64,000 nucleotides of DNA from Austwickia chelonae NBRC 105200 (GTDB lineage Bacteria; Actinomycetota; Actinomycetes; Actinomycetales; Dermatophilaceae). The stretch spans positions 1-64,000 of the forward strand of contig NZ_BAGZ01000001.1 of assembly GCF_000298175.1 (NCBI RefSeq), read 5' to 3'. The translations under genes and the position numbers were made by a program. The notes beneath the pieces were generated by a model, which did not search any database, had not been told where the DNA came from, and saw nothing but the letters and a program-made list of their open reading frames with translations. Shown here piece after piece: positions 10,230-19,777 of the stretch (positions are counted from its first letter, which is position 1; every line of letters starts with the position of its first letter).

Positions 10230-12804
10230 GCTGGACAGCTCCTACCACCTGAGCAGCCGCCGCGATCGCCGCATCCCTGGCGCCACTCACCTCGTCGGTG
10301 GTCAACGTCCGATCCGCAGCCCTGAAGGTGAGCCGATAGGCCAAAGACTTCTGACCCCCGCCAACCTGCTCCCCCCGATAGACGTCAAACAAGTCCACCG
10401 ACTCCAGATCGTGGCCAGCGCCAGCCCGCAAAGCAGACTCCACGGCAGCAGAAGGTGTGTCCTCATCGACCACGAGTGCCACATCTGTGTGAGCTACCGG
10501 ATAGGTCGACAGCATTGAAGCCTGTACCGGGTCACCTCCACAGGACAACAACTCATCAAGATCCAGCTCAGCGGCACATGAACGAGGAGGAACACCCAAT
10601 CGAGCGCACACCTTCGGATGCAACTCACCTGCGTACCCGATCACGCTGCCGTCGGCAGCCACCAAACGGGCACAGCGCCCAGGATGCCAAGGAGCCTGCC
10701 CCGTCTCGGATTCCGGCATCACCACGACACCGAACACCCTGGCCAGCGAGATCGCCAAACCGATCGTCTGCGGCGCCGTCCACGCCACAGCGGCTCCGTA
10801 AGGCCCCTGCGGCTCAGAAGACCCGGTCATCGCAAAAGCCACATGACGAGGTTGGGAAGGCACCGCCGACACGATGGCGTCGAGCACCTCCGGATCAGGC
10901 CGCACTCCGACGGCAGGAACAGGCGCAGAGCTCAGGTCGCCAACGCTCCGGAAGACCAATCCTGTCTCGAAGACAGCACAGTCTTTCGATCCGCGGTTGA
11001 CGTTCAACCGCAAAGTGCCCAACAACGAATCGAGAATCGATGTCCGCAGAAGCGGAGCCTCATCCGACAGCGGGTTCGTGATCCGCACCGCCTGTCGGCG
11101 CGCATCGTCCGGCGTGTAGCCGAGATCGTCGAAGAGCCGTTCCGACACGAAGGGATAGGACCAGACCTCGCTCAACCCCAGCGCCGCCAATGTCGCATTG
11201 GTTGTACGAACTGCGATCTGAGCTCGAGTCAACCCCCGCCCGCCCGGCGCATCCGGCAAGATCGAAGGAATCCGGTCATAACCACGCAGCCGCGCAATCT
11301 CTTCCACCAGATCCGGGCCGTTGCGCAGGTCAGGACGCCAGGACGGAGGAGATACGCGAACGTGGCCGAAGGCATCTGCTGCAGGCTCGGTGATCTCCTC
11401 GACCTCACAGCCCAGCCCCCGCAGCTCAGCCACGACATCCTGGTGGCCCAGACCATCCGGAACGGGCGAAGTCAACGGGTTACCCGGCTCGATCAGACGC
11501 CATGCCTGAGCAGTGTCGAAAGTGATCTCGTAACGTCCCTCACGGCGGTCGATATCCGTGACCCCCGGATCGAGCTGCCCGCCCGCCAGTTCGAGCAGCA
11601 TCCTCACCGTCATATCGGCGACCGCCGCCGTCACGGCAGGATCGACCCCCCGCTCGAAACGTCGGCTCGCTTCGGTGGACAGCTGATGGCGACGGGAGCT
11701 TCTTGCGATGCTGACCGGATCGAAGTGCGCAGCCTCCACCAGAATGTTGGTGGTCGAAAGAGTGACCTCACAGCTCTGCCCACCCATCACACCGGCAATC
11801 GCCAACGGAGTGTTCCCTCCGTCGGTGATCAATAGATCCTGGGGATGCAAGAGCCGCTTGACTCCGTCCAAGGTCACCAGCGACTCGCCCTCGCGAGCTC
11901 GCCGAACCTCAATAGCTCCGCCCAAAGTATCCAGGTCGAAAGCGTGCAACGGCTGCCCGGTCAACAGCATCACGTAGTTCGTGACATCGACCACCACGTT
12001 GACCGGACGCATTCCCATCTGGCGAAGGCGGCGCTTCATCCACGGCGGCGTAGGGGTAGCGACATCGATACCGCTGATCATCCTGGCGACATAACGGTCG
12101 CATCCTGCGACCCCGTGGATCCTGGTCTCATCGACAAGACGGACCTCGTAACCTTCGTCGTTGCTCCCGGGCACCCCATCGCCATCGACGACCGGATCCT
12201 GGAAAGCCACCCCCCGACCGGTCGACAAGGCGTATTCCCGTGCGATTCCCCGCATCGACAGACAGTAACCACGATCAGGGGTGACGTTGACCTCGACAAC
12301 CTCCTCAGACAGACCCAGGAGGTCCAAGGCGTCCTGCCCCGGCGCCAGCGAAGAGATCAGCGACTCGTCACCGGCGAAGAACTCGGTCAGGACGATGATG
12401 CCGTCGTGGTCCTCGCCGAGACCTAGTTCCTTCTCCGAACAGATCATCCCCGCCGACATATGCCCGTAGGTCTTGCGTGCACCAATCTCGAAATCACCGA
12501 GTCGGCCACCGGGCAGAATGACGACAACCAGGTCACCCGCGTCGAAATTATGCGCACCACACACGATTTCCTGAGGAGTACCAGTGCCGATATCGACATG
12601 GCAGAAGTGGATGGTTTTACCGTTTTCCTGCGGTTCATCCGTCTTGTCCAGAACTCGTCCCACGACAAGAGGTCCCGTGACCTCGCCTACGTGGATCGCT
12701 TCCTCTTCCAAACCGACTCTCACCAGGTCAGCAGCCACCTCGATGCCAGCCGGCGCATGATCCAGACCGACCAACTCCGCAAGCCAGCTTGTAGGTGCGC
12801 GCAT
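10222..12804 (-). CDS. pheT: Phenylalanyl-tRNA synthetase beta subunit
   Basis: Large subunit of the alpha2-beta2 enzyme that charges tRNA-Phe. At 860 residues it is full length: an N-terminal tRNA-binding (EMAP-like) domain, B3/B4 editing region with NYVMLLTGQPLHAFD, B5 domain, a catalytic-like core and the C-terminal FDX-type anticodon-binding domain. The start codon overlaps the pheS stop by one base (TGATG), so the two subunits are made together. No Phe-rich leader peptide or T-box was seen upstream of pheS. Confidence 0.96.
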   Translation of the reverse strand: MRAPTSWLAELVGLDHAPAGIEVAADLVRVGLEEEAIHVGEVTGPLVVGRVLDKTDEPQENGKTIHFCHVDIGTGTPQEIVCGAHNFDAGDLVVVILPGGRLGDFEIGARKTYGHMSAGMICSEKELGLGEDHDGIIVLTEFFAGDESLISSLAPGQDALDLLGLSEEVVEVNVTPDRGYCLSMRGIAREYALSTGRGVAFQDPVVDGDGVPGSNDEGYEVRLVDETRIHGVAGCDRYVARMISGIDVATPTPPWMKRRLRQMGMRPVNVVVDVTNYVMLLTGQPLHAFDLDTLGGAIEVRRAREGESLVTLDGVKRLLHPQDLLITDGGNTPLAIAGVMGGQSCEVTLSTTNILVEAAHFDPVSIARSSRRHQLSTEASRRFERGVDPAVTAAVADMTVRMLLELAGGQLDPGVTDIDRREGRYEITFDTAQAWRLIEPGNPLTSPVPDGLGHQDVVAELRGLGCEVEEITEPAADAFGHVRVSPPSWRPDLRNGPDLVEEIARLRGYDRIPSILPDAPGGRGLTRAQIAVRTTNATLAALGLSEVWSYPFVSERLFDDLGYTPDDARRQAVRITNPLSDEAPLLRTSILDSLLGTLRLNVNRGSKDCAVFETGLVFRSVGDLSSAPVPAVGVRPDPEVLDAIVSAVPSQPRHVAFAMTGSSEPQGPYGAAVAWTAPQTIGLAISLARVFGVVVMPESETGQAPWHPGRCARLVAADGSVIGYAGELHPKVCARLGVPPRSCAAELDLDELLSCGGDPVQASMLSTYPVAHTDVALVVDEDTPSAAVESALRAGAGHDLESVDLFDVYRGEQVGGGQKSLAYRLTFRAADRTLTTDEVSGARDAAIAAAAQVVGAVQRG

Positions 12805-13892
12805 CAGATCTCCATCCCGAACTGCGCGGAGAACCGCACATCTCCTTCAACGAGGTCATGCATATCCCGTACGTCGTTACGCAACATGACCGTGCGGTCG
12901 ATACCCATACCGAAAGCGAAGCCGGAATAGACGTCAGGGTCGACCCCGCAGGCTAAAAGCACATTACGGTTGACCATCCCGCAGCCACCCCATTCGATCC
13001 ATCCCGCGCCACCGCGCTTCTGCGGAAACCACAGATCCATTTCTGCACTGGGCTCGGTAAAGGGGAAGAAGGACGGGCGAAGCCTAGTCCTGGCCTCAGC
13101 ACCGAACAAAGCCTTGACAAGGTGGTCCAAGGTGCCCTGAAGGTGCGCCATCGTCAGACCTTTGTCCACGGCCAGACCTTCGACCTGATGGAACACCGGG
13201 GTATGAGTCGCGTCGAGTTCATCGGTGCGGTAAACCCGCCCCGGCACCGCGACATAGATAGGAAGATCTCGCTTCAACAGCGAGGAGTCCAAGTGCAACA
13301 TCGTCCGCGCCTGCACCGGCGAAGTATGCGTACGCAGGACCAGACCGGACCCGGGCGGATCGATGAAGAAGGTGTCCTGCATCTGCCTCGCAGGATGGTC
13401 CGGAGCGAAGTTCAAGGCGTCGAAATTAAACCATTCGGCCTCGATCTCCGGACCGTCGGCAATCTCCCATCCCATGCCCACGAAGATGTCCTGGACACGC
13501 TCCGTAGCAAGGCTGATCGGGTGGCGGGCCCCCAACCGCCGATATGGCGACAACACCGAGACATCGATGCGTTCCTCCACGAGGATCCGCTCGTCCCGCT
13601 CGTCTTCGAGCTCCTGCTGGCGGGCCTTCAAAGCCGCACCCACCTTGCCACGCGCCTGACCGACCCGCTTGCCGGCCTCGGCCTTGGCGCTCGGAGGAAG
13701 AGCCGCTATCTCCCTGTTGGCCAACGCCAACGCACTTTTGTCGCTCGCGTGGGCCTGACGAGCGGCCTTGAGCTCGTCAAGATCCTGAGCGGCAGCTATC
13801 GCTTCCAAGGCGGCGGCTAGATCACTCTCGATCTGTGCGGGTGCGAGCGCGGCTACCTCGACGGGGTCATACTGCTTGTTCGGTCCTGACAC
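12804..13892 (-). CDS. pheS: Phenylalanyl-tRNA synthetase alpha subunit
   Basis: Catalytic class II subunit, 362 residues, with an N-terminal coiled coil (about 15-95) that grips tRNA, motif 2 region around ETEWFNFD-like [10 protein letters not shown] and motif 3 GIDRTVMLR near the C terminus. The GTG at 13892 gives the usual N terminus and has AGGA eight bases upstream; longer in-frame starts add unrelated residues. A Thr or Ala at the pocket position could not be assigned with confidence. Directly followed by pheT. Confidence 0.95.
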   Translation of the reverse strand: MSGPNKQYDPVEVAALAPAQIESDLAAALEAIAAAQDLDELKAARQAHASDKSALALANREIAALPPSAKAEAGKRVGQARGKVGAALKARQQELEDERDERILVEERIDVSVLSPYRRLGARHPISLATERVQDIFVGMGWEIADGPEIEAEWFNFDALNFAPDHPARQMQDTFFIDPPGSGLVLRTHTSPVQARTMLHLDSSLLKRDLPIYVAVPGRVYRTDELDATHTPVFHQVEGLAVDKGLTMAHLQGTLDHLVKALFGAEARTRLRPSFFPFTEPSAEMDLWFPQKRGGAGWIEWGGCGMVNRNVLLACGVDPDVYSGFAFGMGIDRTVMLRNDVRDMHDLVEGDVRFSAQFGMEI

Positions 13893-13991
13893 GGAGTCGA
13901 TCCTAGCCAGCACCGACCCCAGGACGCGACACCGAGGGCTGGAAGAGCACTCCGTGTGCATCCATCCCCTCGTCTGCAGAGGACAGCGGAA

Positions 13992-15071
13992 TCAGGACAT
14001 ATGGGCTGGTTCGCGCAGAGGAAGCGTGAATCGGAAGAGTGCGCCCCCCGTCGGCGCCCGATCAACCTCAACCTGCCCGCCGTGCGCCTCGACCAGACCT
14101 TTCACCAGGTAAAGTCCCAATCCTGTGCTACCGCGTGCCGATCCGTGCCAAAACTTGTCGAAGATCAGGGGGTAGAGGCTGGGATCGATGCCCTCTCCCT
14201 CGTCGCTGACCGTCACCGCGACTGCAGAGGCCTCGCCTCCCGGATCGGGGATCACCTCGGTGGTGATCCAGACAGTCCCCGCCCCATGTCGCAAGGCGTT
14301 CTCGATGAGATTCGCCAATATCTGATCCAGACGGTCCGCATCGGCCCAGACCTCGAGCCGGCCCTGCCCTGATTCTTCCCACGAGAACCGGGTTCGATCA
14401 TGTCCCCCCGCCACCATGCGCGTGATGTGTGCACCGATGACTTCTCGGACATCCAACGGGCGCAAGGAGACCCGCAGCCGACTCGCATCAAGACGTGACA
14501 CGTCCAGCAGCTCGTTCAACAACCGCGACAGCCGCTGGCTGTCAGCAGCGATCGTGTCCACCATCAATCTTCGCTGGTCGTCACTAAATCTTTCCCACTG
14601 TCGGGACAACGTGCCGGAAAAGCCCTTGATACTGGACAGTGGCGATCTCAGTTCGTGTGCCACGATCGATACCAATTCCGCAGTGCCCGACTCATGTCGA
14701 CGACGCTGGCTCGCGTCTCGGAGCATCACGACCACCCGATCGACCGGGCCTGCCCTCCGCGCACGGACGAAACTCATCGTGACCAGCATCTCGCCACGGC
14801 CTGGCAAGAGCAACATCCGCTCACGGTGACCTGTACGGGTCGCCAGTCCGGACCATGGGTCGAGGCAGGACCACCAGGAGCGTCCAGTCGGCTCGATGAG
14901 TGGGAGGACCTCGGTCACCGGGCGGCCGACGAGTTCCGCGCAGGTGCGACCGATCAGGCGCGCTGCCCGCGGGTTCACCACAATCACCGTTCGTTTCGCA
15001 TCGGCAACGACGATGCCGTCTGGCATCTGCGCCAGGATCTCGTCCACGGGCGCGTCCGGCTGGATGACCAC
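13992..15071 (-). CDS. PAS-domain sensor histidine kinase
   Basis: Soluble two-component kinase of about 359 residues. An N-terminal PAS domain (about 8-120, IVVADAKRTVIVVNPRAARL) precedes HisKA with the phospho-acceptor in VAHELRSPLSS (His139) and an HATPase region with the N box (NLIENALRHG, about 254-263), the G1 box DEGEGI and the G2 box GSTGLGLYL. There is no transmembrane segment, so the signal is probably internal. No response regulator lies next to it. The start is uncertain: the GTG at 15071 follows the methyltransferase stop by 20 bases but has only a weak ribosome site. Confidence 0.88.
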   Translation of the reverse strand: MVIQPDAPVDEILAQMPDGIVVADAKRTVIVVNPRAARLIGRTCAELVGRPVTEVLPLIEPTGRSWWSCLDPWSGLATRTGHRERMLLLPGRGEMLVTMSFVRARRAGPVDRVVVMLRDASQRRRHESGTAELVSIVAHELRSPLSSIKGFSGTLSRQWERFSDDQRRLMVDTIAADSQRLSRLLNELLDVSRLDASRLRVSLRPLDVREVIGAHITRMVAGGHDRTRFSWEESGQGRLEVWADADRLDQILANLIENALRHGAGTVWITTEVIPDPGGEASAVAVTVSDEGEGIDPSLYPLIFDKFWHGSARGSTGLGLYLVKGLVEAHGGQVEVDRAPTGGALFRFTLPLREPAHMS

Positions 15072-15091
15072 GTCCCGAGAATATCGTGCGG

Positions 15092-15928
15092 TTACGGTCG
15101 AGAGCTGCCTTCGTGTGTAGCTGCTGCAGAAGCGTACAAGCACATCGTTGCTGCCATAGCCAGGTTCAACGATTCTGCCCGACCGTAGATCGGAACCCGG
15201 ACGACATCGTTGCACCTGTCTCGAATCTCGTCGGTCAGCCCCCATGCCTCATTGCCGAATATCCAGGCATGAGGCCGCTGAAGGTCCGCCTCGTGCAGCG
15301 AGGTACGCCCTCTGCCGTCAGCAGCCAGCAGAACCACTCCGGAAGCGGGCAACTTGTTGAAGAGTTCATCGGCGCGAACCCCTGTCACCACCGGGACATG
15401 GAATAGCGAACCGGCAGTTGAACGTACAACTTTTGGATTGTAAAGATCGACGCTTCCCTCAGTCAGGAGCACGGCGTCCACAGCCGTGGCATCGGCTCCT
15501 CGGAGCACCGTGCCCGCATTTCCAGGATCCCTGACATGGGTCAGAACGCAAAGAACCCGAGGAGCCCGGGCCAACACCGACTCCAAGGTCAGATCCAGCT
15601 GTCGACAAACTGCTAGCCCTCCTTGGGGCGACGGCGTATCAGCCATCGCGCCCAGGACGACGCGGTCGACCAGACGAATATCCACTCCTGCGGAACCAGC
15701 AGCTTCGACAATCGGGCACCACAACGGCCCGTCGGCCTCTTCGCGATCCACATACAGGTCGACGATCACATCCGGTCGGTGCAGCACCGCCTCCCGCACC
15801 GATTGAGGACCTTCCGCCAGGAAATATCCGGTACGCACACGCGCGGAGCGCCGGGACAACCCCCGAACCGCCTTCACCCGCTCACTGCGAGGATTGGACA
15901 GCACAGGAAGATCCCGGCGCTCCGACAT
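15092..15928 (-). CDS. TrmH-family (SpoU) RNA 2'-O-methyltransferase
   Basis: SAM-dependent methyltransferase of rRNA or tRNA ribose. The 278-residue protein has an N-terminal L30e-like substrate-binding domain and the SPOUT knot motifs NAGTVLR, FGNEAWGL and ESLNLAMA that form the SAM site. It lies immediately downstream of rplT (38 bases), a standard actinobacterial arrangement. The ATG at 15928 is preferred over a TTG five codons earlier because it gives the usual family N terminus. The exact target nucleotide cannot be told from sequence. Confidence 0.92.
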   Translation of the reverse strand: MSERRDLPVLSNPRSERVKAVRGLSRRSARVRTGYFLAEGPQSVREAVLHRPDVIVDLYVDREEADGPLWCPIVEAAGSAGVDIRLVDRVVLGAMADTPSPQGGLAVCRQLDLTLESVLARAPRVLCVLTHVRDPGNAGTVLRGADATAVDAVLLTEGSVDLYNPKVVRSTAGSLFHVPVVTGVRADELFNKLPASGVVLLAADGRGRTSLHEADLQRPHAWIFGNEAWGLTDEIRDRCNDVVRVPIYGRAESLNLAMAATMCLYASAAATHEGSSRP

Positions 15929-15966
15929 CGAAGAGATCCACAAACCAGGGACGACTTCCCGTTGGA

Positions 15967-16344
15967 TCAGGCCGCGTCAGAAGACGGGGCAGGAACGTTC
16001 TGCTTCGCGATCTGCACCAGCGCAGCGAATGCCGGCTCGTCATTCACCGCCATCTCGGCCAGCATGCGACGGTCCACCTCGATCTCAGCGGCTTTCAGCC
16101 CCTGGATGAAACGGTTGTACGTCATGCCGTGCGCACGTGCAGCAGCATTGATGCGCTGAATCCACAGACGGCGGAAGTCACCCTTGCGGGCCCGACGGTC
16201 ACGGTAGGCGTAACCGAGGCTGTGCTGGACCTGCTCCTTCGCCTTGCGGTAGAGGCGAGACCGCTGCCCGCGGTATCCACTCGCTCGTTCCAGGACGACG
16301 CGACGCTTCTTCTGGGCGTTGACTGCCCGCTTCACGCGTGCCAC
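15967..16344 (-). CDS. rplT: 50S ribosomal protein L20
   Basis: Large-subunit protein of 125 residues, strongly basic, beginning [15 protein letters not shown] and with the long alpha-helical N terminus typical of L20, which binds 23S rRNA early in assembly. Third gene of infC-rpmI-rplT. In other bacteria L20 or IF3 can feed back on this operon; here the only visible control is the leader hairpin upstream of infC. It carries a slightly longer Ala/Asp-rich tail (PSSDAA). Confidence 0.98.
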   Translation of the reverse strand: MARVKRAVNAQKKRRVVLERASGYRGQRSRLYRKAKEQVQHSLGYAYRDRRARKGDFRRLWIQRINAAARAHGMTYNRFIQGLKAAEIEVDRRMLAEMAVNDEPAFAALVQIAKQNVPAPSSDAA

Positions 16345-16444
16345 GTGATTGCTCCTTGCATGTCGAACCGGCGATCTTCGGTGCGCAAGAACGCGCTGGC
16401 GAACACAGACCGCACAGTACAGTGGTCGGTTATGGCGGGTGGGC

Positions 16445-16639
16445 TTACTTGCCCAGCAGCTTCTTGATCTTCTTGGCGTCCGGCTTGGCGAGCTCGAGGT
16501 CGCCGGCGATGCTCCGCGTGTACTTGCTGGACTTGTGCTCCAGCAGGTGACGGCCGTTCGCCTGCTCGCGCATCACCTTTCCGGTTCCTGTGAGACGGAA
16601 ACGCTTCTTGGCGCCGCTGTGCGTCTTGTTCTTCGGCAT
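16445..16639 (-). CDS. rpmI: 50S ribosomal protein L35
   Basis: A 64-residue basic protein starting [18 protein letters not shown], a clear L35 sequence of normal size. It lies between infC and rplT with gaps of about 90-100 bases on each side; no separate promoter is obvious. It is a late-assembly protein of the large subunit. Confidence 0.98.
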   Translation of the reverse strand: MPKNKTHSGAKKRFRLTGTGKVMREQANGRHLLEHKSSKYTRSIAGDLELAKPDAKKIKKLLGK

Positions 16640-16730
16640 CGCGCCGACTCTCCTTCGTCGTACGTCCTGTCACACCGTTGCGTGACAGGGGTGAGTGGGC
16701 AGGAAAACCGTGACCTGCGTCAGTCTGGTC

Positions 16731-17411
16731 TCATGCCCCAGAGTTGGGGGATCCGCTGGCCGCTGCCACCGGTACGCCTTCTTCCGAGGCCTCGGCGGCC
16801 ACCACAGGCTCCGGGGAACTGTGCTTCTCAGGACCACGAGCCGCATTTTTCGCAGCTTCGGCGTCGTCGCGACGTTTGCGCTGTTCCGCCTTGGCCTCGG
16901 CTTTCTTCTTCGTGGGCCCGAGCACCATGATCATGTTGCGACCGTCCTGTTTCGGAGAGCTCTCGACAAAGCCGAGCTCCGCGACATCCTGGGCCAGGCG
17001 CTGCAGCAGGCGGAAGCCCAGCTCCGGGCGGGACTGTTCACGGCCGCGGAACATGATCGTCACCTTGACCTTGTCACCGGCCGACAAGAAGCGGACGACA
17101 TGCCCCTTCTTCGTCTCGTAGTCGTGAGGGTCGATCTTCGGACGAAGCTTGATCTCCTTGATGACCGTGTTGACCTGGTTCTTCCGGGCTTCACGGGCCT
17201 TCAGGGCCGCTTCGTACTTGTACTTCCCGAAGTCCATCAACTTTGCGACCGGGGGTTTGGCCATCGGTGCCACCTCGACCAGGTCCAGGTCCGCCTCTGC
17301 GGCGAGTCGCAGGGCGTCCTCCACGCGGACGATGCCGACCTGCTCCCCATTAGGCCCGACGAGCCGCACTTCCGGGACGCGGATGCGGTCGTTGATGCGC
17401 GGTTCGCTGAT
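16731..17411 (-). CDS. infC: Translation initiation factor IF-3 with AUC start
   Basis: IF3 prevents premature subunit joining and proofreads the start codon. The product is 226 residues: N domain (about 1-75), linker and C domain, followed by a charged, alanine-rich tail of about 40 residues common in actinobacteria. The conserved N terminus [15 protein letters not shown] begins at an ATC codon (17411-17409) preceded by AGAAGGAG six bases upstream. The first conventional codon in frame is a GTG at 17369, which would cut off conserved residues and has no ribosome site. AUU and similar starts on infC are a known device by which IF3 represses its own translation, so autoregulation is likely here. 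Confidence 0.93.
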   Translation of the reverse strand: MSEPRINDRIRVPEVRLVGPNGEQVGIVRVEDALRLAAEADLDLVEVAPMAKPPVAKLMDFGKYKYEAALKAREARKNQVNTVIKEIKLRPKIDPHDYETKKGHVVRFLSAGDKVKVTIMFRGREQSRPELGFRLLQRLAQDVAELGFVESSPKQDGRNMIMVLGPTKKKAEAKAEQRKRRDDAEAAKNAARGPEKHSSPEPVVAAEASEEGVPVAAASGSPNSGA

Positions 17412-17435
17412 GGTGCGCTCCTTCTCTCAAACTGC

Positions 17436-17498
17436 TCAGTTGCCAAGGGCGACGCACGCAGAAAAGGCTTCTCGCGTCCGTCGTATGCGAGAAGCCAT
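17436..17498 (-). CDS. Putative 20-residue leader peptide before infC
   Basis: An ATG (17498-17496) with GGAAGGGGAGC directly upstream opens a 20-codon frame ending in TGA, MASRIRRTREAFSACVALGN, with four arginine codons in the first nine residues. It ends 24 bases before the infC start. Its first eleven codons are the same bases that form the attenuator hairpin. It is the best-supported small frame in the leader, but coding is not proven; it is too short for composition tests. Confidence 0.5.
   Translation of the reverse strand: MASRIRRTREAFSACVALGN
17461..17496 (-). terminator. infC leader attenuator hairpin
   Basis: Minus-strand GGCTTCTCGC (17496-17487) and GCGAGAAGCC (17475-17466) are perfect 10-base complements around an 11-base loop, followed by TTTTC. 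This is an intrinsic terminator placed 50 bases before infC, so it must act as an attenuator rather than an end. It begins at the last base of the leader-peptide start codon, so an initiating ribosome would block the hairpin. Confidence 0.75.
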
Positions 17499-17718
17499 GC
17501 TCCCCTTCCGGAAAGTGCTCTCCCACTCGAATGCAGCAGAGCTGCAGAGGAGACACCCCTGCCACTCAGACAGGGAACTTCCAGATCGACCCGTCGACCC
17601 TTGAGTCGAACCGGGTGGAAGCGGCGGAGCCGGCTTCTCTTCTTCGCGTGCCGAACGCATTCAACGCGCGACACGAACTTCCGAAAAATGATATCAGCCA
17701 AAAAGGCTTTTCACCGAA

Positions 17719-18906
17719 TCATCCCGGACGGACCGAGGTCACCGCACAAGTACGACGACGCACCCAGGCCAGTGCCAAGCCGAGCACCGCGATAGCCATA
17801 CTCGTCATCGCGACCGCCATGAAACCCGCCCCGAAACCACCACCGTCGATCGCGGCACCAGCCAACGGAGCCCCTAGCGCGGAACCGACCTGCAAGAAAG
17901 AAGCATGCCACCCCATCGCTTCCCCTCGAAAACGCTCCGGAACCACCTGGCTCAACTCATCCACCATCGCCGTCGTCGTCGGCGCGCACAACAGACCCGC
18001 CACCGCGACCAACACCGTAAGCGTCACCACATCTCGAGCCCACGCCACCGGAAAAGTCACCGCGCCGAGCGCCAACAGAAGCCACAACGAGGGCACCGGC
18101 CGCGACAACAACCCGTAGGCCAGGCCACCCACCAGAGACCCCAGACACCACAGAGCCAGCACCCACCCCACCTGAGCAGTGCGATCCCATCCCCGCATCG
18201 CAGCCACCACCGCGATATCCGTCCCAGACAAGGTGATCGTCGTCGCCACACCCACCATGCAGATCACCGCCACCGTCGGCGTGAACCACGCCTTGAAGCC
18301 GCCCCCCTGCACATCCGAATCCGAGAGCGCACCACGCAGAGGGGGGTCCATCCACCACAACAGCGCCCCCGCACCCACCCCGGCCAAACCAACACCACCC
18401 AGAACCCAACCTGTATCCCAGATCGTGGCCGCCCAGACACCGACCAAGGGACCCACCATGAACGAGATCTCCACCGCCACGGAATCCATCGCCAAAGCTG
18501 TACGCCGATCACGACGTGGGACCGCAGCAATCACCGCCTGCCTGATGATGGAAAACGAAGGGATCGTGAATACCCCGGCCAACAAACACAGCGCCAGCAA
18601 CGGCACATACCCCAGATAAGGAGCCGCCGACCAGCAAAACGTCAGCACCACGAGAGAAGGCCACACCGTCCTCCGCAATCCCACCCGGTCAAGCCGTCGA
18701 CCACGCCACGGACCGGAAAGCGCCAATCCCACCGTCAGGATCATCATCGCCACCCCGGCCTCGGCATAAGAGCGACCCATCGCCACCACATGCAGCGTCA
18801 GGATCACCCCGCAGGCTGCCACCGGGGTCCGAACCATCAAACCCAACAACATGGTGATCCCGAGTCTGCTCTCTCGCAGAACACGAAAATACGGGGTCAG
18901 CGGCAT
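17719..18906 (-). CDS. MFS transporter
   Basis: Major facilitator superfamily permease, about 395 residues, with roughly twelve hydrophobic segments and a basic loop after segment 2 (GPWRGRRLDRVGLRR), the position of the MFS motif A. A second charged loop (PRRDRRTALAMD) occurs in the middle of the first half. Substrate unknown; drug or metabolite efflux is possible. The ATG at 18906 places the first membrane span near residue 20; in-frame starts up to 19002 exist and would overlap the neighbouring sseB-like gene. It ends about 300 bases before infC. Confidence 0.85.
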   Translation of the reverse strand: MPLTPYFRVLRESRLGITMLLGLMVRTPVAACGVILTLHVVAMGRSYAEAGVAMMILTVGLALSGPWRGRRLDRVGLRRTVWPSLVVLTFCWSAAPYLGYVPLLALCLLAGVFTIPSFSIIRQAVIAAVPRRDRRTALAMDSVAVEISFMVGPLVGVWAATIWDTGWVLGGVGLAGVGAGALLWWMDPPLRGALSDSDVQGGGFKAWFTPTVAVICMVGVATTITLSGTDIAVVAAMRGWDRTAQVGWVLALWCLGSLVGGLAYGLLSRPVPSLWLLLALGAVTFPVAWARDVVTLTVLVAVAGLLCAPTTTAMVDELSQVVPERFRGEAMGWHASFLQVGSALGAPLAGAAIDGGGFGAGFMAVAMTSMAIAVLGLALAWVRRRTCAVTSVRPG

Positions 18907-18982
18907 GCCGACATCATCCCAGCCGATAGGCAGAAAAACCCGAACTCGCATCCGGCATCCGCGAACCGCCTCAGAACAAGAG

Positions 18983-19777
18983 TCAACCCGCCGCAGGGAC
19001 AACCTTCACGGACAGATCATCGATCCGACGCCGGACATCAGGCTCCGCAGACAAGTTCTCCCCGACCGCCAACAAAGCCTCGTCGAGCGCTTCTCCCCCC
19101 AGCCCCGGAAGAACCTCCACCTCCACACGAAGAACGCCGGGTAATCCCACCCACCCCACGACCACCGACGCCGCACGCACACCCTGCACACCCTCGGCAG
19201 CTGCCCTCACCGCCTCACACACCACAGGATCACGGTCCGTCGGAACCCAGACCTCCCGCAGAGCCAATGCCCACAACTGCGACATCCGCACCACCGTCGC
19301 ATGTTGATCGGCGACATCGACGACCGCAGCATGGCACCCCTCTTCTGCCAAGGCCGCCTGCGCCGCCTGGCCCGCCATCATCGGAACCGGTCTGGCCCGT
19401 GCGTCCCAACGGGCCAAGGCCTCCACACCGGTGAAGAAGGGCAAAGCCTTGGAGCCGTCAGGCGCCACCAGCAAAGCGGTTGCCATCTCTCCGAGATCCG
19501 TCCCATTCCCAGCATCCGGTAGCGCCAGCAGAGGCAGCACCACCCGAGAAGACGCCAGGATCCCCATCATCTCTGCCTCAGCCCGAGCACGCTGCGACGG
19601 ATCAGCCGAGCCCACCTGCGCCAATGACCGCACCAAGCGGGGATCAGACCTCCCCTCGTCCGTAGAGAACGGAGAGGGCGACAAAGTCCGACCCGACCAC
19701 GGGACACCACCCGTATCCGACAGTTGACCCGTCACGACACCTGCCTCCGGCCCACGAACCTCCGGCTGGTGAGTCAC
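18983..19777 (-). CDS. SseB-family protein
   Basis: A 264-residue protein with an SseB N-terminal-like central region (about 65-190: [22 protein letters not shown], then [18 protein letters not shown]) and a C-terminal segment with [18 protein letters not shown]. The name derives from enhanced serine sensitivity in E. coli; the biochemical role is unknown. Placement after priA is conserved in many actinobacteria. Its start overlaps the priA stop by 4 bases. No secretion signal or membrane segment is visible. Confidence 0.8.
   Translation of the reverse strand: MTHQPEVRGPEAGVVTGQLSDTGGVPWSGRTLSPSPFSTDEGRSDPRLVRSLAQVGSADPSQRARAEAEMMGILASSRVVLPLLALPDAGNGTDLGEMATALLVAPDGSKALPFFTGVEALARWDARARPVPMMAGQAAQAALAEEGCHAAVVDVADQHATVVRMSQLWALALREVWVPTDRDPVVCEAVRAAAEGVQGVRAASVVVGWVGLPGVLRVEVEVLPGLGGEALDEALLAVGENLSAEPDVRRRIDDLSVKVVPAAG

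Noticed and set aside
13893-13991. T-box or Phe leader peptide before pheS
   Set aside because: No Phe codon run, no T-box sequence and no terminator seen.
17905-19434. Open plus-strand frame of 509 codons
   Set aside because: Antisense to the MFS and SseB-like genes; low-complexity Arg/Pro/His-rich translation typical of a GC-rich shadow frame.
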